DNA from: Acidimicrobiia bacterium UBA5794
GTDB lineage: Bacteria > Actinomycetota > Acidimicrobiia > Spongiisociales > UBA5794
Length of the DNA stretch: 64,000 nucleotides
Direction of reading: 5' to 3'
Assembly (NCBI GenBank): GCA_002418265.1
Contig: DIDS01000007.1
Location: forward strand, 36,925-100,924
The notes under the pieces were generated by a model. It did not search any database, had not been told where the DNA came from, and was given only the letters and a program-made list of their open reading frames with translations. The position numbers and the translations under genes are program-made. This document shows, in pieces, positions 39,140 through 47,383 of the stretch (positions are counted from its first letter, which is position 1; every line of letters begins with the position of its first letter).

Positions 39140-39160
39140 GAACGACAGACTAAGGAAGCG

Positions 39161-39188
39161 GAAAGCTGTGAACGGAAAGCTGTGAGCG
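39161..39188. repeat. Heptamer array, GAAAGCT/GTGAACG type
   Basis: Four in-phase units GAAAGCT, GTGAACG, GAAAGCT, GTGAGCG, located 11 bp after the rplQ stop. Confidence 0.85.
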
Positions 39189-39212
39189 GGAGTTGGTCGT
39201 CAGACCAACTCC
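39189..39212 (-). terminator. Hairpin containing the rplQ stop codon
   Basis: GGAGTTGGTC and its perfect complement (10 bp) around a 4-nt loop; the rplQ TGA is in the loop. It directly adjoins a heptamer array. No T-run follows, so it is a weak terminator or a 3'-end stabiliser of the alpha operon. Confidence 0.6.
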
Positions 39213-39550
39213 ACCTTCGCCATTTCGGCGCCATCGCCCTTGCGGGGTCCGAGCTTGGTTATCCGAAGATATCCGCCCGGTCTTTCTGTGTAGCGTGGCG
39301 CCACATCATCGAACAGCTTCGTGACGGCGTCCTTGTTCTCGATCTTCCTGAGAATCGTCCGCCGTGCGTGGAGATCCCCTCGGCGAGCCTTCGTGATGAC
39401 CTTTTCCGCGTATGGGCGAAGCACTTTCGCCTTCGCATGGGTCGTCGTCACTTCCTCATGTTCAATGAGCGAAACGGTGAGGTTCGCCAAGATCTTTCGC
39501 TGATGCGATGGGCCTCCGCCGAGGCGGGCACCCTTCATTGGGCGTGGCAT
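39200..39550 (-). CDS. rplQ: 50S ribosomal protein L17
   Basis: 116 residues. GGGPSHQRKILANLTVSLIEHEEVTTTHAKAK is the canonical N-terminal block and GGYLRITKLGPRKGDGAEMAKVELV the C-terminal one. Its start is immediately next to the rpoA stop. It is last in the alpha operon. Confidence 0.98.
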   Translation of the reverse strand: MPRPMKGARLGGGPSHQRKILANLTVSLIEHEEVTTTHAKAKVLRPYAEKVITKARRGDLHARRTILRKIENKDAVTKLFDDVAPRYTERPGGYLRITKLGPRKGDGAEMAKVELV

Positions 39551-40506
39551 CAGACAGGACTCGAATCTGCGTCTGCATAGTTCTTCAGACCGAAACCAAG
39601 CTCATCGAGCTTGGCGACAACCTCTTCAAGGCTCTTCATGCCAAAGTTCGTGATGTTGAGAAGGTCTTCTTCGGTCTTTTCGATGAGTTCACCAACGGTC
39701 TGTACCTGGGCACGTCGCAGACAGTTACGAGGACGTTCAGAAAGATCGAGAGCCTCAATGGGAAGATCGAGGTGCTCTTGACCCGATGCTTCGATCGGAA
39801 CGAGCTCGTCGAGAGCGAGGGCATCGTACTCTTCCATCTCCGCGAACAGCTCGAAAAGGTTCCGTAGGGTTCCGCCAGCAGAGGAAATAGCCTCAGCGGG
39901 CGTGATCGAATTATCGGTCTCGACATCCAGTATCAACTTGTCAAAGTCGGTTCGCTGCCCAACCTGTGTGTTCTCGACGCGGTATGCAACTTTGCGGACC
40001 GGTGAAAAGATCGAGTCGATCGGAATCACACCGATGGTTTCGCTCTTCTTGTTGCGATCCGCCGAACGGTATCCAACCCCACGCTCCGCGGTCAATTCGA
40101 TCTCAAGATTGCCACTCGCTGACATCTCAGCGAGATGAAGATCCTTGTTGATCACTTCAACCCCTGCTGGAGCATTGATGTCACCAGCTGTGACCTCACC
40201 CTTGCCCTTTGCGGACAGGTACATGGTTTGTGGTTCCTCGTCGTCGATTCTGAGGACTACCTGCTTGAGGTTCAGAATGAGATCGACAACGTCTTCGACG
40301 ACACCCTCGATGGTCGAAAACTCGTGCTGGACACCGTCGATACGCACGGACGTGATCGCAGCACCCGGGATACGGGCGAGCAACGTACGGCGCATGGTGT
40401 TCCCAAGGGTGTAACCGAAGCCAGGCTCCAGTGGCCCGCAGATGAACTTCGAACGCTCATCTGCGATTTTCTCTTCTTCGATTGTGGGGCGTTGGGTGAT
40501 GAGCAC
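39550..40506 (-). CDS. rpoA: DNA-directed RNA polymerase subunit alpha
   Basis: 318 residues. The N-terminal assembly domain has GPLEPGFGYTLGNTMRRTLL; the C-terminal domain has ALDLSERPRNCLRRAQVQTVGELI and ITNFGMKSLEEVVAKL, which bind UP elements and activators. I chose the GTG at 40506 (VLITQRPTIEEEK) because AGGAG sits 5 nt upstream and the family begins there. An in-frame ATG at 40539 would add 11 residues. It follows rpsD closely. Confidence 0.97.
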   Translation of the reverse strand: MLITQRPTIEEEKIADERSKFICGPLEPGFGYTLGNTMRRTLLARIPGAAITSVRIDGVQHEFSTIEGVVEDVVDLILNLKQVVLRIDDEEPQTMYLSAKGKGEVTAGDINAPAGVEVINKDLHLAEMSASGNLEIELTAERGVGYRSADRNKKSETIGVIPIDSIFSPVRKVAYRVENTQVGQRTDFDKLILDVETDNSITPAEAISSAGGTLRNLFELFAEMEEYDALALDELVPIEASGQEHLDLPIEALDLSERPRNCLRRAQVQTVGELIEKTEEDLLNITNFGMKSLEEVVAKLDELGFGLKNYADADSSPV

Positions 40507-40543
40507 GTTCGCTCCTGTGTTCGATTCGTTGCTCGTCATCGGT

Positions 40544-41149
40544 CTACTTGGAGTAGAGCTCGACGATGAGTTGTTCCTTGATTTCGGTATCGATCTGCTC
40601 CCTGCTCGGAAGTGAATCGATCGTGATGGACCGTTCTTTCGTATCAGCCACCAGCCACTCGGGCGTCGAGCGACCGACAGTGTCGATCGAATGCTGGATC
40701 GGAAGGATCTCCTTGCTGCGATCCTTGATCGTGATGACATCGCCTGGCCGTACTTCATACGAAGGGATGTCGACCTTGCGATCGTTGACAAGGAAGTGAG
40801 CGTGGTTCACAAGTTGACGAGCCTGGGGCCGCGTGCTTGCGAAGCCTGCGCGGTACACGACATTGTCGAGTCGTGTCTCGAGAATCACAAGCAGATTGGT
40901 GCCGGTGATGCCGCTCTTCTTCGCCGCGTTCTTGTAGTACTTGCGGAACTGCTTTTCGAGCACCCCGTACATGAACTTGAGCTTCTGCTTTTCACGGAGC
41001 TGAATCTGGTATTGGGACTCGCGGATGCGCCCACGACCATGCTGACCAGGTGGGTATGGTCGCCTGTCGTAGTACTTGGCCTTGTTCTCATCGAGAAGTT
41101 GGCGAGCACGACGGCTGACCTTGGTTCGTGGGCCTGTGTACCGAGCCAT
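40544..41149 (-). CDS. rpsD: 30S ribosomal protein S4
   Basis: 201 residues. ARYTGPRTKVSRRARQLL starts it; the S4 RNA-binding domain is RLDNVVYRAGFASTRPQARQLVNHAHFLVN. It has no zinc-binding Cys cluster. S4 is a primary 16S-binding protein and in many bacteria the repressor of its operon. Confidence 0.98.
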   Translation of the reverse strand: MARYTGPRTKVSRRARQLLDENKAKYYDRRPYPPGQHGRGRIRESQYQIQLREKQKLKFMYGVLEKQFRKYYKNAAKKSGITGTNLLVILETRLDNVVYRAGFASTRPQARQLVNHAHFLVNDRKVDIPSYEVRPGDVITIKDRSKEILPIQHSIDTVGRSTPEWLVADTKERSITIDSLPSREQIDTEIKEQLIVELYSK

Positions 41150-41151
41150 GT

Positions 41152-41640
41152 CTAACGACCCTTCCGCTTCTTCGGGCGGCAGCCGTTGTGCGGCACCGGC
41201 GTGACGTCCTTGATGCCCGTGATCTCGATACCCATGTTCTGGAGGGTTCGGATCGCGGTCTCACGACCTGAGCCCGAGCCTCGGACGATGACGTCAAGCT
41301 TGCGAATTCCCATCTCGCCAGCTTTCCGAGCTGCCTGTTCGGCCGCGACCTGAGCGGCATAGGGGGTCGACTTGCGTGAGCCCTTGAATCCGACCGATCC
41401 GCCTGAGGTCCATGCGGCAACCTTGCCATCCTGATCTGTGATCGTGAGGATGGTGTTGTTGAAACTCGCCTTGATGTGTACCTGACCGTGCGAGATCGTC
41501 CTTTTGGCTCTTCGACGACGCTGCTGGGGTGCTGCCGCATCAGGTGAAGTCTGTTCGGGTGCAGGTGCCTGTGGCGGCGCAGCCTGCTCGGGTGCAGCGG
41601 CCTGTGGGGCATCGGCCTGTTCGGTTGCTTCTGTGGTCAT
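41152..41640 (-). CDS. rpsK: 30S ribosomal protein S11
   Basis: 162 residues, of which the first 37 or so are an Ala/Pro/Gln-rich extension absent from most S11 proteins. The conserved part starts at KRTISHGQVHIKASFNNTI and ends VPHNGCRPKKRKGR. The ATG at 41640 overlaps the rpsM stop (TAATG), which supports this start and so the extension. The extension probably hangs off the platform of the 30S subunit. Confidence 0.96.
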   Translation of the reverse strand: MTTEATEQADAPQAAAPEQAAPPQAPAPEQTSPDAAAPQQRRRRAKRTISHGQVHIKASFNNTILTITDQDGKVAAWTSGGSVGFKGSRKSTPYAAQVAAEQAARKAGEMGIRKLDVIVRGSGSGRETAIRTLQNMGIEITGIKDVTPVPHNGCRPKKRKGR

Positions 41641-42017
41641 TACTTGGTGACCTTCTTCTTGCCTGCGATTGCGACACGCTTGCCCTTGCGTGTGCGAGCG
41701 TTGGTATGCGTCCGTTGTCCACGCACGGGGAGTCCACGACGATGGCGTAGACCCTGGTAACAACCAATTTCGATCTTGCGCTTGATGTTCTGGGCGGTAT
41801 CCCGGCGCAGATCACCTTCGATCGTGAAGTTGCCGTCGATGAACTGCCTGATCTTGAGAACCTCTGCATCGGAGAGGTCCCTGACCTTGGTGTCCATATC
41901 GATTTCAAGTGCGGAAAGGATGGTGCGCGAGCTCGAGATTCCTATTCCGAAGACATAGGTCAAACCGATCTCGATACGCTTATCTCGTGGGAGGTCGACT
42001 CCGCCGATTCGTGCCAT
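41640..42017 (-). CDS. rpsM: 30S ribosomal protein S13
   Basis: 125 residues. ARIGGVDLPRDKRIEIGLTYVFGIG at the start and GLRHRRGLPVRGQRTHTNARTRKG at the end match S13, which contacts tRNAs and S19 in the 30S head. It lies 6 bp after rpmJ. Confidence 0.98.
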   Translation of the reverse strand: MARIGGVDLPRDKRIEIGLTYVFGIGISSSRTILSALEIDMDTKVRDLSDAEVLKIRQFIDGNFTIEGDLRRDTAQNIKRKIEIGCYQGLRHRRGLPVRGQRTHTNARTRKGKRVAIAGKKKVTK

Positions 42018-42023
42018 TCGTGG

Positions 42024-42137
42024 TTACCCCTGACGCTGCTTGTGGCGTGGGTTCTGACAGATGACCCACACACGGCCATGCCTGTTGATGACGCGACAGT
42101 TGTCGCACATCTTCTTTGCAGAGGCTCTGACTTTCAT
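42024..42137 (-). CDS. rpmJ: 50S ribosomal protein L36
   Basis: 37 residues, below usual gene-calling limits. It reads MKVRASAKKMCDNCRVINRH then GRVWVICQNPRHKQRQG, with Cys/His ligands (C-x2-C ... C-x4-H) for zinc. It heads the alpha operon here. infA, which nearly always precedes rpmJ in actinobacteria, is not upstream. Confidence 0.97.
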   Translation of the reverse strand: MKVRASAKKMCDNCRVINRHGRVWVICQNPRHKQRQG

Positions 42138-42417
42138 GCGGGCTTCCTGTCTGTGTTCTCGGTCAGGACACCGTCGATACCAGATGCGGAGAGGTGGGCG
42201 TCAAGCACGCAGGTCCCGGGTCCGGGTTGCCTGTGTGATTGACGTCTACTCCAGCGACGGCCGAGCGAAACCCGTTGGTTGGGCGTGGAGGCTCGGCGAT
42301 CCGCCGATATCAACGACGTCGTCTTTTCACAACAAATCACAGCTCTCGCGAGCCGTTCGCAGAAGTGTAGAACGCCCGATTTTCTAACGCCAAAAGTTCA
42401 TCGGAGCCAAATCGGTG
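42138..42417. other. Leader and promoter region of the rpmJ-rpsM-rpsK-rpsD-rpoA-rplQ operon
   Basis: No gene seen; in particular no infA. The promoter candidate is at the far end, giving a leader of about 220 nt. It contains several GC-rich short repeats (around 42210-42230), but I could not assign a known riboswitch or ribosomal-protein leader. Confidence 0.5.
42364..42393 (-). promoter_or_regulatory. Promoter candidate for the alpha operon
   Basis: TTGGCG (-35), an 18-nt spacer and TACACT (-10) on the minus strand in the gap before rpmJ. Confidence 0.45.
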
Positions 42418-42924
42418 CTATTCAGAGATGACGAGCACGCATACGGCGTTCGGCTTCCCGTCCGTCGATTCCGCTGTCACGCAATCGGCGAGGTTGATCG
42501 TGCTGCTTGACATGCTCCAGTTTTCCGTTCGAAAATTCGACCCACCTTGGTCCATGGTGATCGAACTGTTCTCCCAGTCAGGTGAATCGGAGCTGGTCCA
42601 GTCGTTGAAATACGAGGCAAGTTCGTCGAAACGATCCTGATCGTAGGCAACACTGACACTGGTTCCATCGTCGGTCTTGACCACCGCCTGGACGTCGTAG
42701 CCGTCTGGAAGGGGTACAAAAAGATCACTCGGGACCTCTCCCCCTCCGATACTTATGGATCCATCGTCCGTTTCGACCTTGATCTCACCGGTATCCGAGT
42801 TGATGTCGACGTCATTGACACCGTCAACGTTGCCTACGAGGTTTTCTGCGATCGTTTCACTTGGTGACGAGCAGCCCGCAATGACCACGGCAACAACCGC
42901 CAGAAGTACCACCACTTGCCTCAT
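42418..42924 (-). CDS. Hypothetical lipoprotein
   Basis: 168 residues. The signal peptide MRQVVVLLAVVAVVIAGCSS ends in a lipobox with Cys18. The mature part is acidic and Asp/Ser/Gly-rich (NDVDINSDTGEIKVETDDGS), with two Cys near the C-terminus. I do not recognise the family. Start set at 42924 by the signal peptide and a GAGAGGGG site. It lies just upstream of the alpha operon on the same strand. Confidence 0.75.
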   Translation of the reverse strand: MRQVVVLLAVVAVVIAGCSSPSETIAENLVGNVDGVNDVDINSDTGEIKVETDDGSISIGGGEVPSDLFVPLPDGYDVQAVVKTDDGTSVSVAYDQDRFDELASYFNDWTSSDSPDWENSSITMDQGGSNFRTENWSMSSSTINLADCVTAESTDGKPNAVCVLVISE

Positions 42925-43022
42925 CGGAGTCCCCTCTCGTATGACGTCGCATACTTGCGTCGCCAATCTTGGTCGACGAATTGTACGCCTCCATTGTGGT
43001 GAATGCGCTGCAACCCGAGGGG

Positions 43023-43028
43023 TATGTT
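43023..43028 (+). promoter_or_regulatory. -10 element of leaderless HAD promoter
   Basis: TATGTT with 6 nt to the ATG at 43035. Confidence 0.45.
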
Positions 43029-43034
43029 GTTGGC

Positions 43035-43712
43035 ATGATTTCCACCGTCGTGTTTGATGTCAACGAGACGCTCCTCAGCCTCGTACCGGTGCGGAACTGG
43101 TTTCGTGCAAGGTTCGACGATGGACCAACAGCAGCCGAATGGTTTTCCGAACTCCTCCGCCTGTCGTTTGTCTCGTCGGTCATCGACGTCTACGTCCCTT
43201 TCACCGACCTTGCAGCGCACGCCCTCACGTCCGTCGCAACGAAACAAGCGGTCGCAACCACAAGTGAGGATCTCGGCATCGTCTCCGCGATATTGGCGAC
43301 CCTTCCCCCACATCCCGATGCGATCCCGGGAATCGCAAGCCTGAGGGCGGCTGGATTCTCGGTTGCCGCACTGACGAACTCTCCCCTGGCCGTGGCCAAT
43401 ACACAGCTTGAGCATGCCGGCCTCTCCAATCTGTTCGACGAAATCATGTCCGTCGAAATGGTTCGGCGATTCAAGCCGCACCGGTCGGTCTATCTGGCGG
43501 CGGCGGAAAGAATGGGCGTTGACCCATCCGACACGATCATGGTCGCTGCCCACGATTGGGACATCGCTGGCGCCATGAGTGCAGGGCTTCAAGGCGTGTT
43601 CATCGAACGTCCCGGTCAGGGTTACAGCCCCGGCCTCACCCCTCCGACATTTCGGGCGCACGATATCGATGAGGCAGCTGGACTCATGAGTTCACCTACG
43701 TCGGCTGGCTGA
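43035..43712 (+). CDS. Haloacid dehalogenase type II-like HAD hydrolase
   Basis: 225 residues. Motif I VVFDVNETLL has the nucleophilic Asp; motif II is ALTNSP; the Lys is in RRFKPHRSVY; motif III is MVAAHDWDIAGA. This is the L-2-haloacid dehalogenase type II layout, with the helical cap between residues 15 and 95. Many such proteins are phosphatases, so dehalogenation is not assured. Its 3' end overlaps the end of the convergent ABC ATPase by 17 nt. Confidence 0.85.
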   Translation: MISTVVFDVNETLLSLVPVRNWFRARFDDGPTAAEWFSELLRLSFVSSVIDVYVPFTDLAAHALTSVATKQAVATTSEDLGIVSAILATLPPHPDAIPGIASLRAAGFSVAALTNSPLAVANTQLEHAGLSNLFDEIMSVEMVRRFKPHRSVYLAAAERMGVDPSDTIMVAAHDWDIAGAMSAGLQGVFIERPGQGYSPGLTPPTFRAHDIDEAAGLMSSPTSAG

Positions 43713-45234
43713 GGGCCTCATCCTGGGCAACCCCTGCCATCATGAGTCCAACCTGTTCTCTGGTAGCTGTATTCGGATCGACGATTCCCATGATCTGACC
43801 TTCATACATGACGGCGACCCTGTCGGAAACACCGAATATCTCGTCAAGGTCTTCCGAGATCATGAGGATTGCCGTTGCCTGGTCACGCTGCCCGATCAGG
43901 CGCGTGTGGATGTACTCGGCGGCCCCGATGTCAACTCCACGCGTCGGCTGGGCGACAACAAGTACCTCGGGTGTGCCTGAGAGCTCCCGAGCGATGATCA
44001 TCTTCTGAATGTTTCCACCCGATAGGTTGCGCACCGGCGTGTCCAGCGTTGGCGTCTTGACCGTGTATTCGTCCACGAGACGCTGTGCATGCTTCCTGAT
44101 CGCTTCGAAATCGAACATCCCATGTTTCAGATAACGGGGATCGTTGTGATCGATCAGCAGGATGTTCTCCGAGACCGTGAAATCGCCAATGGCACCATCC
44201 TTCATCCGCTCCTCGGGAACATATGCAAGCCCAGCATCTCGCACGCCCTTTGGGGGCATGCCGACGACCTCAGTCCCTACGATCTTGATCGACCCGGCAG
44301 TGGGGGTGCGTAGTCCGGCAATGGTTTCCGCCAGAAGCATCTGACCATTTCCCGATACCCCAGCAACCCCCATGATCTCGCCGGCCCGGACGTCAAGGTC
44401 CACGCCACAAACACCCTCACCGCCGCGATCACGCAGGACCCTCAGGCCCCGAATCTCGAGGGCGACATCGGTTGGCTTTGCATCAGCGCCGTCCGGCGCA
44501 AACTTGACCGCCCGTCCGACCATCATCTGGGCAAGGCTGTCTCGCGTGGCACCTTCGACGGGGATACTGCCGGTGACCCTTCCGTTGCGGAGCACGGTGA
44601 TGCGCGTGCTCAACGAGAGCACCTCATGGAGTTTGTGCGAGATGAAGATCAAACCGCGTCCGCCAGCAGTCAGCGTTCGCAGCGTGACAAACAACTGGTC
44701 GACCTCTTGGGGTGTGAGTACCGCGGTCGGCTCGTCGAGAATCAACAGTTTGGCGTCACGGTAGAGGGCCTTGATGATCTCGACACGCTGCTGCTCACCA
44801 ACGGACAACTGCCAGACTGGTGTCGAGGGATCGACACGGAGTCCGTACGTCTCGCCCAGCTCAACGATCCGCGCCGATACGGAGTCAAGATCTGTGAGAG
44901 CACCCCGACTCGACTTGAGACCGAGTGCAACATTTTCAGCAACTGTGAGCGTCGGAACAAGCATGAAGTGCTGGTGAATCATCCCGATGCCATGACTGAT
45001 CGCCTGGTTCGGACTCGTGATGCGAAGAGGTTCCCCATTGAGGAACACTTCCCCCTCGTCCGCCCGGTAGAGGCCGTAGACGATCTTCATGAGGGTGCTC
45101 TTGCCTGCGCCGTTTTCTCCGAGAAGTGTGTGGACCTCCCCCGGATACACCTCAAAACTGACGTCGTCGCAGGCAATCACACCGGGAAACCGTTTTGTGA
45201 TGCCACGCATCTCAAGCATCGGGGTTCCTGCCAT
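43696..45234 (-). CDS. Simple sugar/nucleoside ABC transporter ATP-binding protein
   Basis: 512 residues with two ABC domains. The first is complete: LLGENGAGKSTLMKIVYG (Walker A), LSVGEQQRVEIIKAL (signature), LLILDEPTAVLTPQEV (Walker B). The second is degenerate in Walker A (GVSGNGQMLLAETIAGL) but has LSGGNIQKMIIAREL. This is the NupA/YufO type that works with BMP binding proteins and two permeases. The start at 45234 follows the family; earlier in-frame codons run into a hairpin. Confidence 0.92.
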   Translation of the reverse strand: MAGTPMLEMRGITKRFPGVIACDDVSFEVYPGEVHTLLGENGAGKSTLMKIVYGLYRADEGEVFLNGEPLRITSPNQAISHGIGMIHQHFMLVPTLTVAENVALGLKSSRGALTDLDSVSARIVELGETYGLRVDPSTPVWQLSVGEQQRVEIIKALYRDAKLLILDEPTAVLTPQEVDQLFVTLRTLTAGGRGLIFISHKLHEVLSLSTRITVLRNGRVTGSIPVEGATRDSLAQMMVGRAVKFAPDGADAKPTDVALEIRGLRVLRDRGGEGVCGVDLDVRAGEIMGVAGVSGNGQMLLAETIAGLRTPTAGSIKIVGTEVVGMPPKGVRDAGLAYVPEERMKDGAIGDFTVSENILLIDHNDPRYLKHGMFDFEAIRKHAQRLVDEYTVKTPTLDTPVRNLSGGNIQKMIIARELSGTPEVLVVAQPTRGVDIGAAEYIHTRLIGQRDQATAILMISEDLDEIFGVSDRVAVMYEGQIMGIVDPNTATREQVGLMMAGVAQDEALSQPT

Positions 45235-45254
45235 TTTCGCAGCCCTTCTGATCA

Positions 45255-45288
45255 TGTGGTGGGAGGACCTCTTTGCCCTCCCACCACA
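45255..45288 (-). promoter_or_regulatory. Intercistronic hairpin between BMP lipoprotein and ATPase genes
   Basis: A perfect 12-bp stem (TGTGGTGGGAGG and complement) with a 10-nt loop. Located after the binding-protein stop, it could protect the upstream mRNA and reduce ATPase expression, the usual way importers make excess binding protein. Confidence 0.7.
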
Positions 45289-45310
45289 CAATTGTCTGGT
45301 GAAGTGTCGC

Positions 45311-46318
45311 TCAGCCACCAACCACAATTGAACCATCGATGATGCCAGCAACTGCAGCATCACCCTTTGCCTTCACATCAGCAGGAAGGTCGTATCCGGG
45401 GTTGTACTCGATGACCTCACCACCGTTTGCAAGATCGATCGTGTAGGCCTCACCACCCAACGTTCCGGACTGCACTCCTGCGATGATCTCACGAAGGACG
45501 CCTTCCCAGTGATAGACCTGTGAAGCGACCACGACATCTGGCGCAATCTGCGTCTGGTTGGCTTGGGTCCCGAACCATGCAACTCCCTCGGTTGAAGCAA
45601 CACCGATCGCACCAACGACCATCTGGGCACTTCCCGTCAATACGTCGGCGCCCGCGGTCACGTGTGCCTGGGCGGTCTCAGATGCCAGTGCTACATCGCT
45701 GAAGGATCCGGTATAGACGATCTTGACATCAATCGCAGGATCCTCGGCCTTGGCGCCTGCCGCAAAGCCGTCAACGTAGAGCTTGGCATCGCCGACCTCA
45801 ACGGGACCAACGACTCCAAGAGTCCCGGTCTTACTCAATGCAGCAGCGAGCACACCCATCACGTAGCCACCCTGATCAGATGCAGCTTGGTACGAATACA
45901 CGTTTGGGAGACCGAAGGTCTCTGCTGCGGTACCCCATGCGAACGAGGTGTCGGGGAAATCGGGTGCGATCTCGGCAAGTGAGCCTCCGTATTGAGAGCC
46001 GTGGGCGATGACGAGGTCGTATCCCTTGTCTGCATAGTCACGGATCGCGGCAGCAGCATCCTCGACGACGAACATGCCATCGGTCACAGCAATCTCCAGG
46101 TCCATCTCTCCATCGATGACGTTCAAAGAATCAATCATCGATTGAGTGAATGCCAGATCGTTTGCAGCCGAAGGGGCTACGACAGCGATCCGGAAGGTCT
46201 CCGTTGTCACGGGCGTGCTTGTTGTTGTGGTCGCCTCGGCATTGTCGTCTCCGCCGCATGCTGCGACAACCAGCGCAAACGCGGCCAGTAGGACGAGCCA
46301 TGTATATGTGCGTCTCAT
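45311..46318 (-). CDS. BMP-family substrate-binding lipoprotein
   Basis: 335 residues. The signal MRRTYTWLVLLAAFALVVAA is followed by lipobox CGG. The mature part has FRIAVVAPSAANDLAFTQSM, YDLVIAHGSQYGG and ADVLTGSAQMVVGAIGV, all typical of PnrA/BmpA nucleoside-binding proteins. The start is set by the signal peptide and an AAGGAGA site. The ligand is probably a purine nucleoside by homology. Confidence 0.92.
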   Translation of the reverse strand: MRRTYTWLVLLAAFALVVAACGGDDNAEATTTTSTPVTTETFRIAVVAPSAANDLAFTQSMIDSLNVIDGEMDLEIAVTDGMFVVEDAAAAIRDYADKGYDLVIAHGSQYGGSLAEIAPDFPDTSFAWGTAAETFGLPNVYSYQAASDQGGYVMGVLAAALSKTGTLGVVGPVEVGDAKLYVDGFAAGAKAEDPAIDVKIVYTGSFSDVALASETAQAHVTAGADVLTGSAQMVVGAIGVASTEGVAWFGTQANQTQIAPDVVVASQVYHWEGVLREIIAGVQSGTLGGEAYTIDLANGGEVIEYNPGYDLPADVKAKGDAAVAGIIDGSIVVGG

Positions 46319-46450
46319 GTTTGGGTCTTCTCCTTGTCTGTGCCGCAAAGCGGCGGTCCATGGTGAGTGTTTGTCTCCAACCCTGGGCAACGGTACCCAG
46401 CCCACCTCCTCTGTATCTCTATCAGATGTGTCTCCATCGGGGCTTTTCGA

Positions 46451-47383
46451 TCATCTTGCGCGCTCAAAAGGCTTGGTCAATGCAGCCGGTGGCTTGAATC
46501 GATGTGCAACAACGACGAGCGCGAGAATCGTGACGACCGCTGGGGCCATTGCCGCGATATCGGACCAGCTCCTTGGGATGATGCCCTGAGTCTTGAGTTG
46601 CAAAACGATCGAGTTGACAAAGCCATACAGCAAGGCGCCACCCATCACCCCGAGTGGCCGCCAGGCTCCGAAGTACACGAGCGCGATGGCTATGAACCCA
46701 GCGGCATTTGTGAGATTGCTCTGGAATATCTTGAGGTCAATCGCCAGTGCGGCGCCAGCGACGCCAGCGAGAGTTCCACCGATGATCAGGGTGGCGTAGC
46801 GAATGCCGGCAACGCTGACGCCGAGGCTGTCTGCCGCTTCTGGGTTCTCGCCAACAGCACGGATCTTCATCCCGAAGTTCGTTTGATTGATGATGAACAT
46901 GCTCAGGGGAACCATTGCGAAGGCGATGTACACGACAGCGCTGTGACTGAAGAGCGTTTCGCCAAGAAAGGGAATGTTCGACAGTCCGGGAATCTCAACC
47001 TTGGGAAATGCCTGGATCGGGAGCGGCGTTCCCACCCACATCTGAAATAGCAAGTCACTGAAACCGAGGCCGAACAGGAACACCCCGATACCGCTGATGC
47101 CCTGCTCCGCTTTGAGCGTCACCGACATCACCGCAGTTACGAGTCCGAGGACAACGCCGATGCCGACCCCGACCAACAGTCCGAACCAGACGTTGTCGGT
47201 CTTGAGGACCGTGTAGTAGCCACCAAAAGCGCCGAGCAGCATCACACCATCAACGCCAAGGTTGAGCACACCGCTTCGCTGTCCAAACATCTCCCCGATT
47301 GACGCAAACAGAAGCGGTACGGCAAGGCGTATGCCACCTGCGATGGTCGCGACAAGGACCGCCTCGGTGAAGAGTCCACTCAT
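46451..47383 (-). CDS. ABC transporter permease (NupQ-like)
   Basis: 310 residues with 8-9 hydrophobic helices. ASIGEMFGQRSGVLNLGVDGVMLLGAFGGY is the conserved cytoplasmic-loop signature of the simple sugar/nucleoside permeases. Overlaps the other permease by 4 nt. A 130-bp gap with small hairpins separates it from the binding-protein gene. Confidence 0.92.
   Translation of the reverse strand: MSGLFTEAVLVATIAGGIRLAVPLLFASIGEMFGQRSGVLNLGVDGVMLLGAFGGYYTVLKTDNVWFGLLVGVGIGVVLGLVTAVMSVTLKAEQGISGIGVFLFGLGFSDLLFQMWVGTPLPIQAFPKVEIPGLSNIPFLGETLFSHSAVVYIAFAMVPLSMFIINQTNFGMKIRAVGENPEAADSLGVSVAGIRYATLIIGGTLAGVAGAALAIDLKIFQSNLTNAAGFIAIALVYFGAWRPLGVMGGALLYGFVNSIVLQLKTQGIIPRSWSDIAAMAPAVVTILALVVVAHRFKPPAALTKPFERAR

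Noticed and set aside
42134..42340. Small minus-strand frame at the expected infA position
   Set aside because: Its translation has none of the IF-1 features (no GTIVEALPN-like or RGRIVYRYK-like block) and it overlaps rpmJ.
42376..42415. CCGATTT/AAATCGG hairpin as a terminator after the lipoprotein gene
   Set aside because: 7-bp stem with a 26-nt loop and no T-run; too weak to support.
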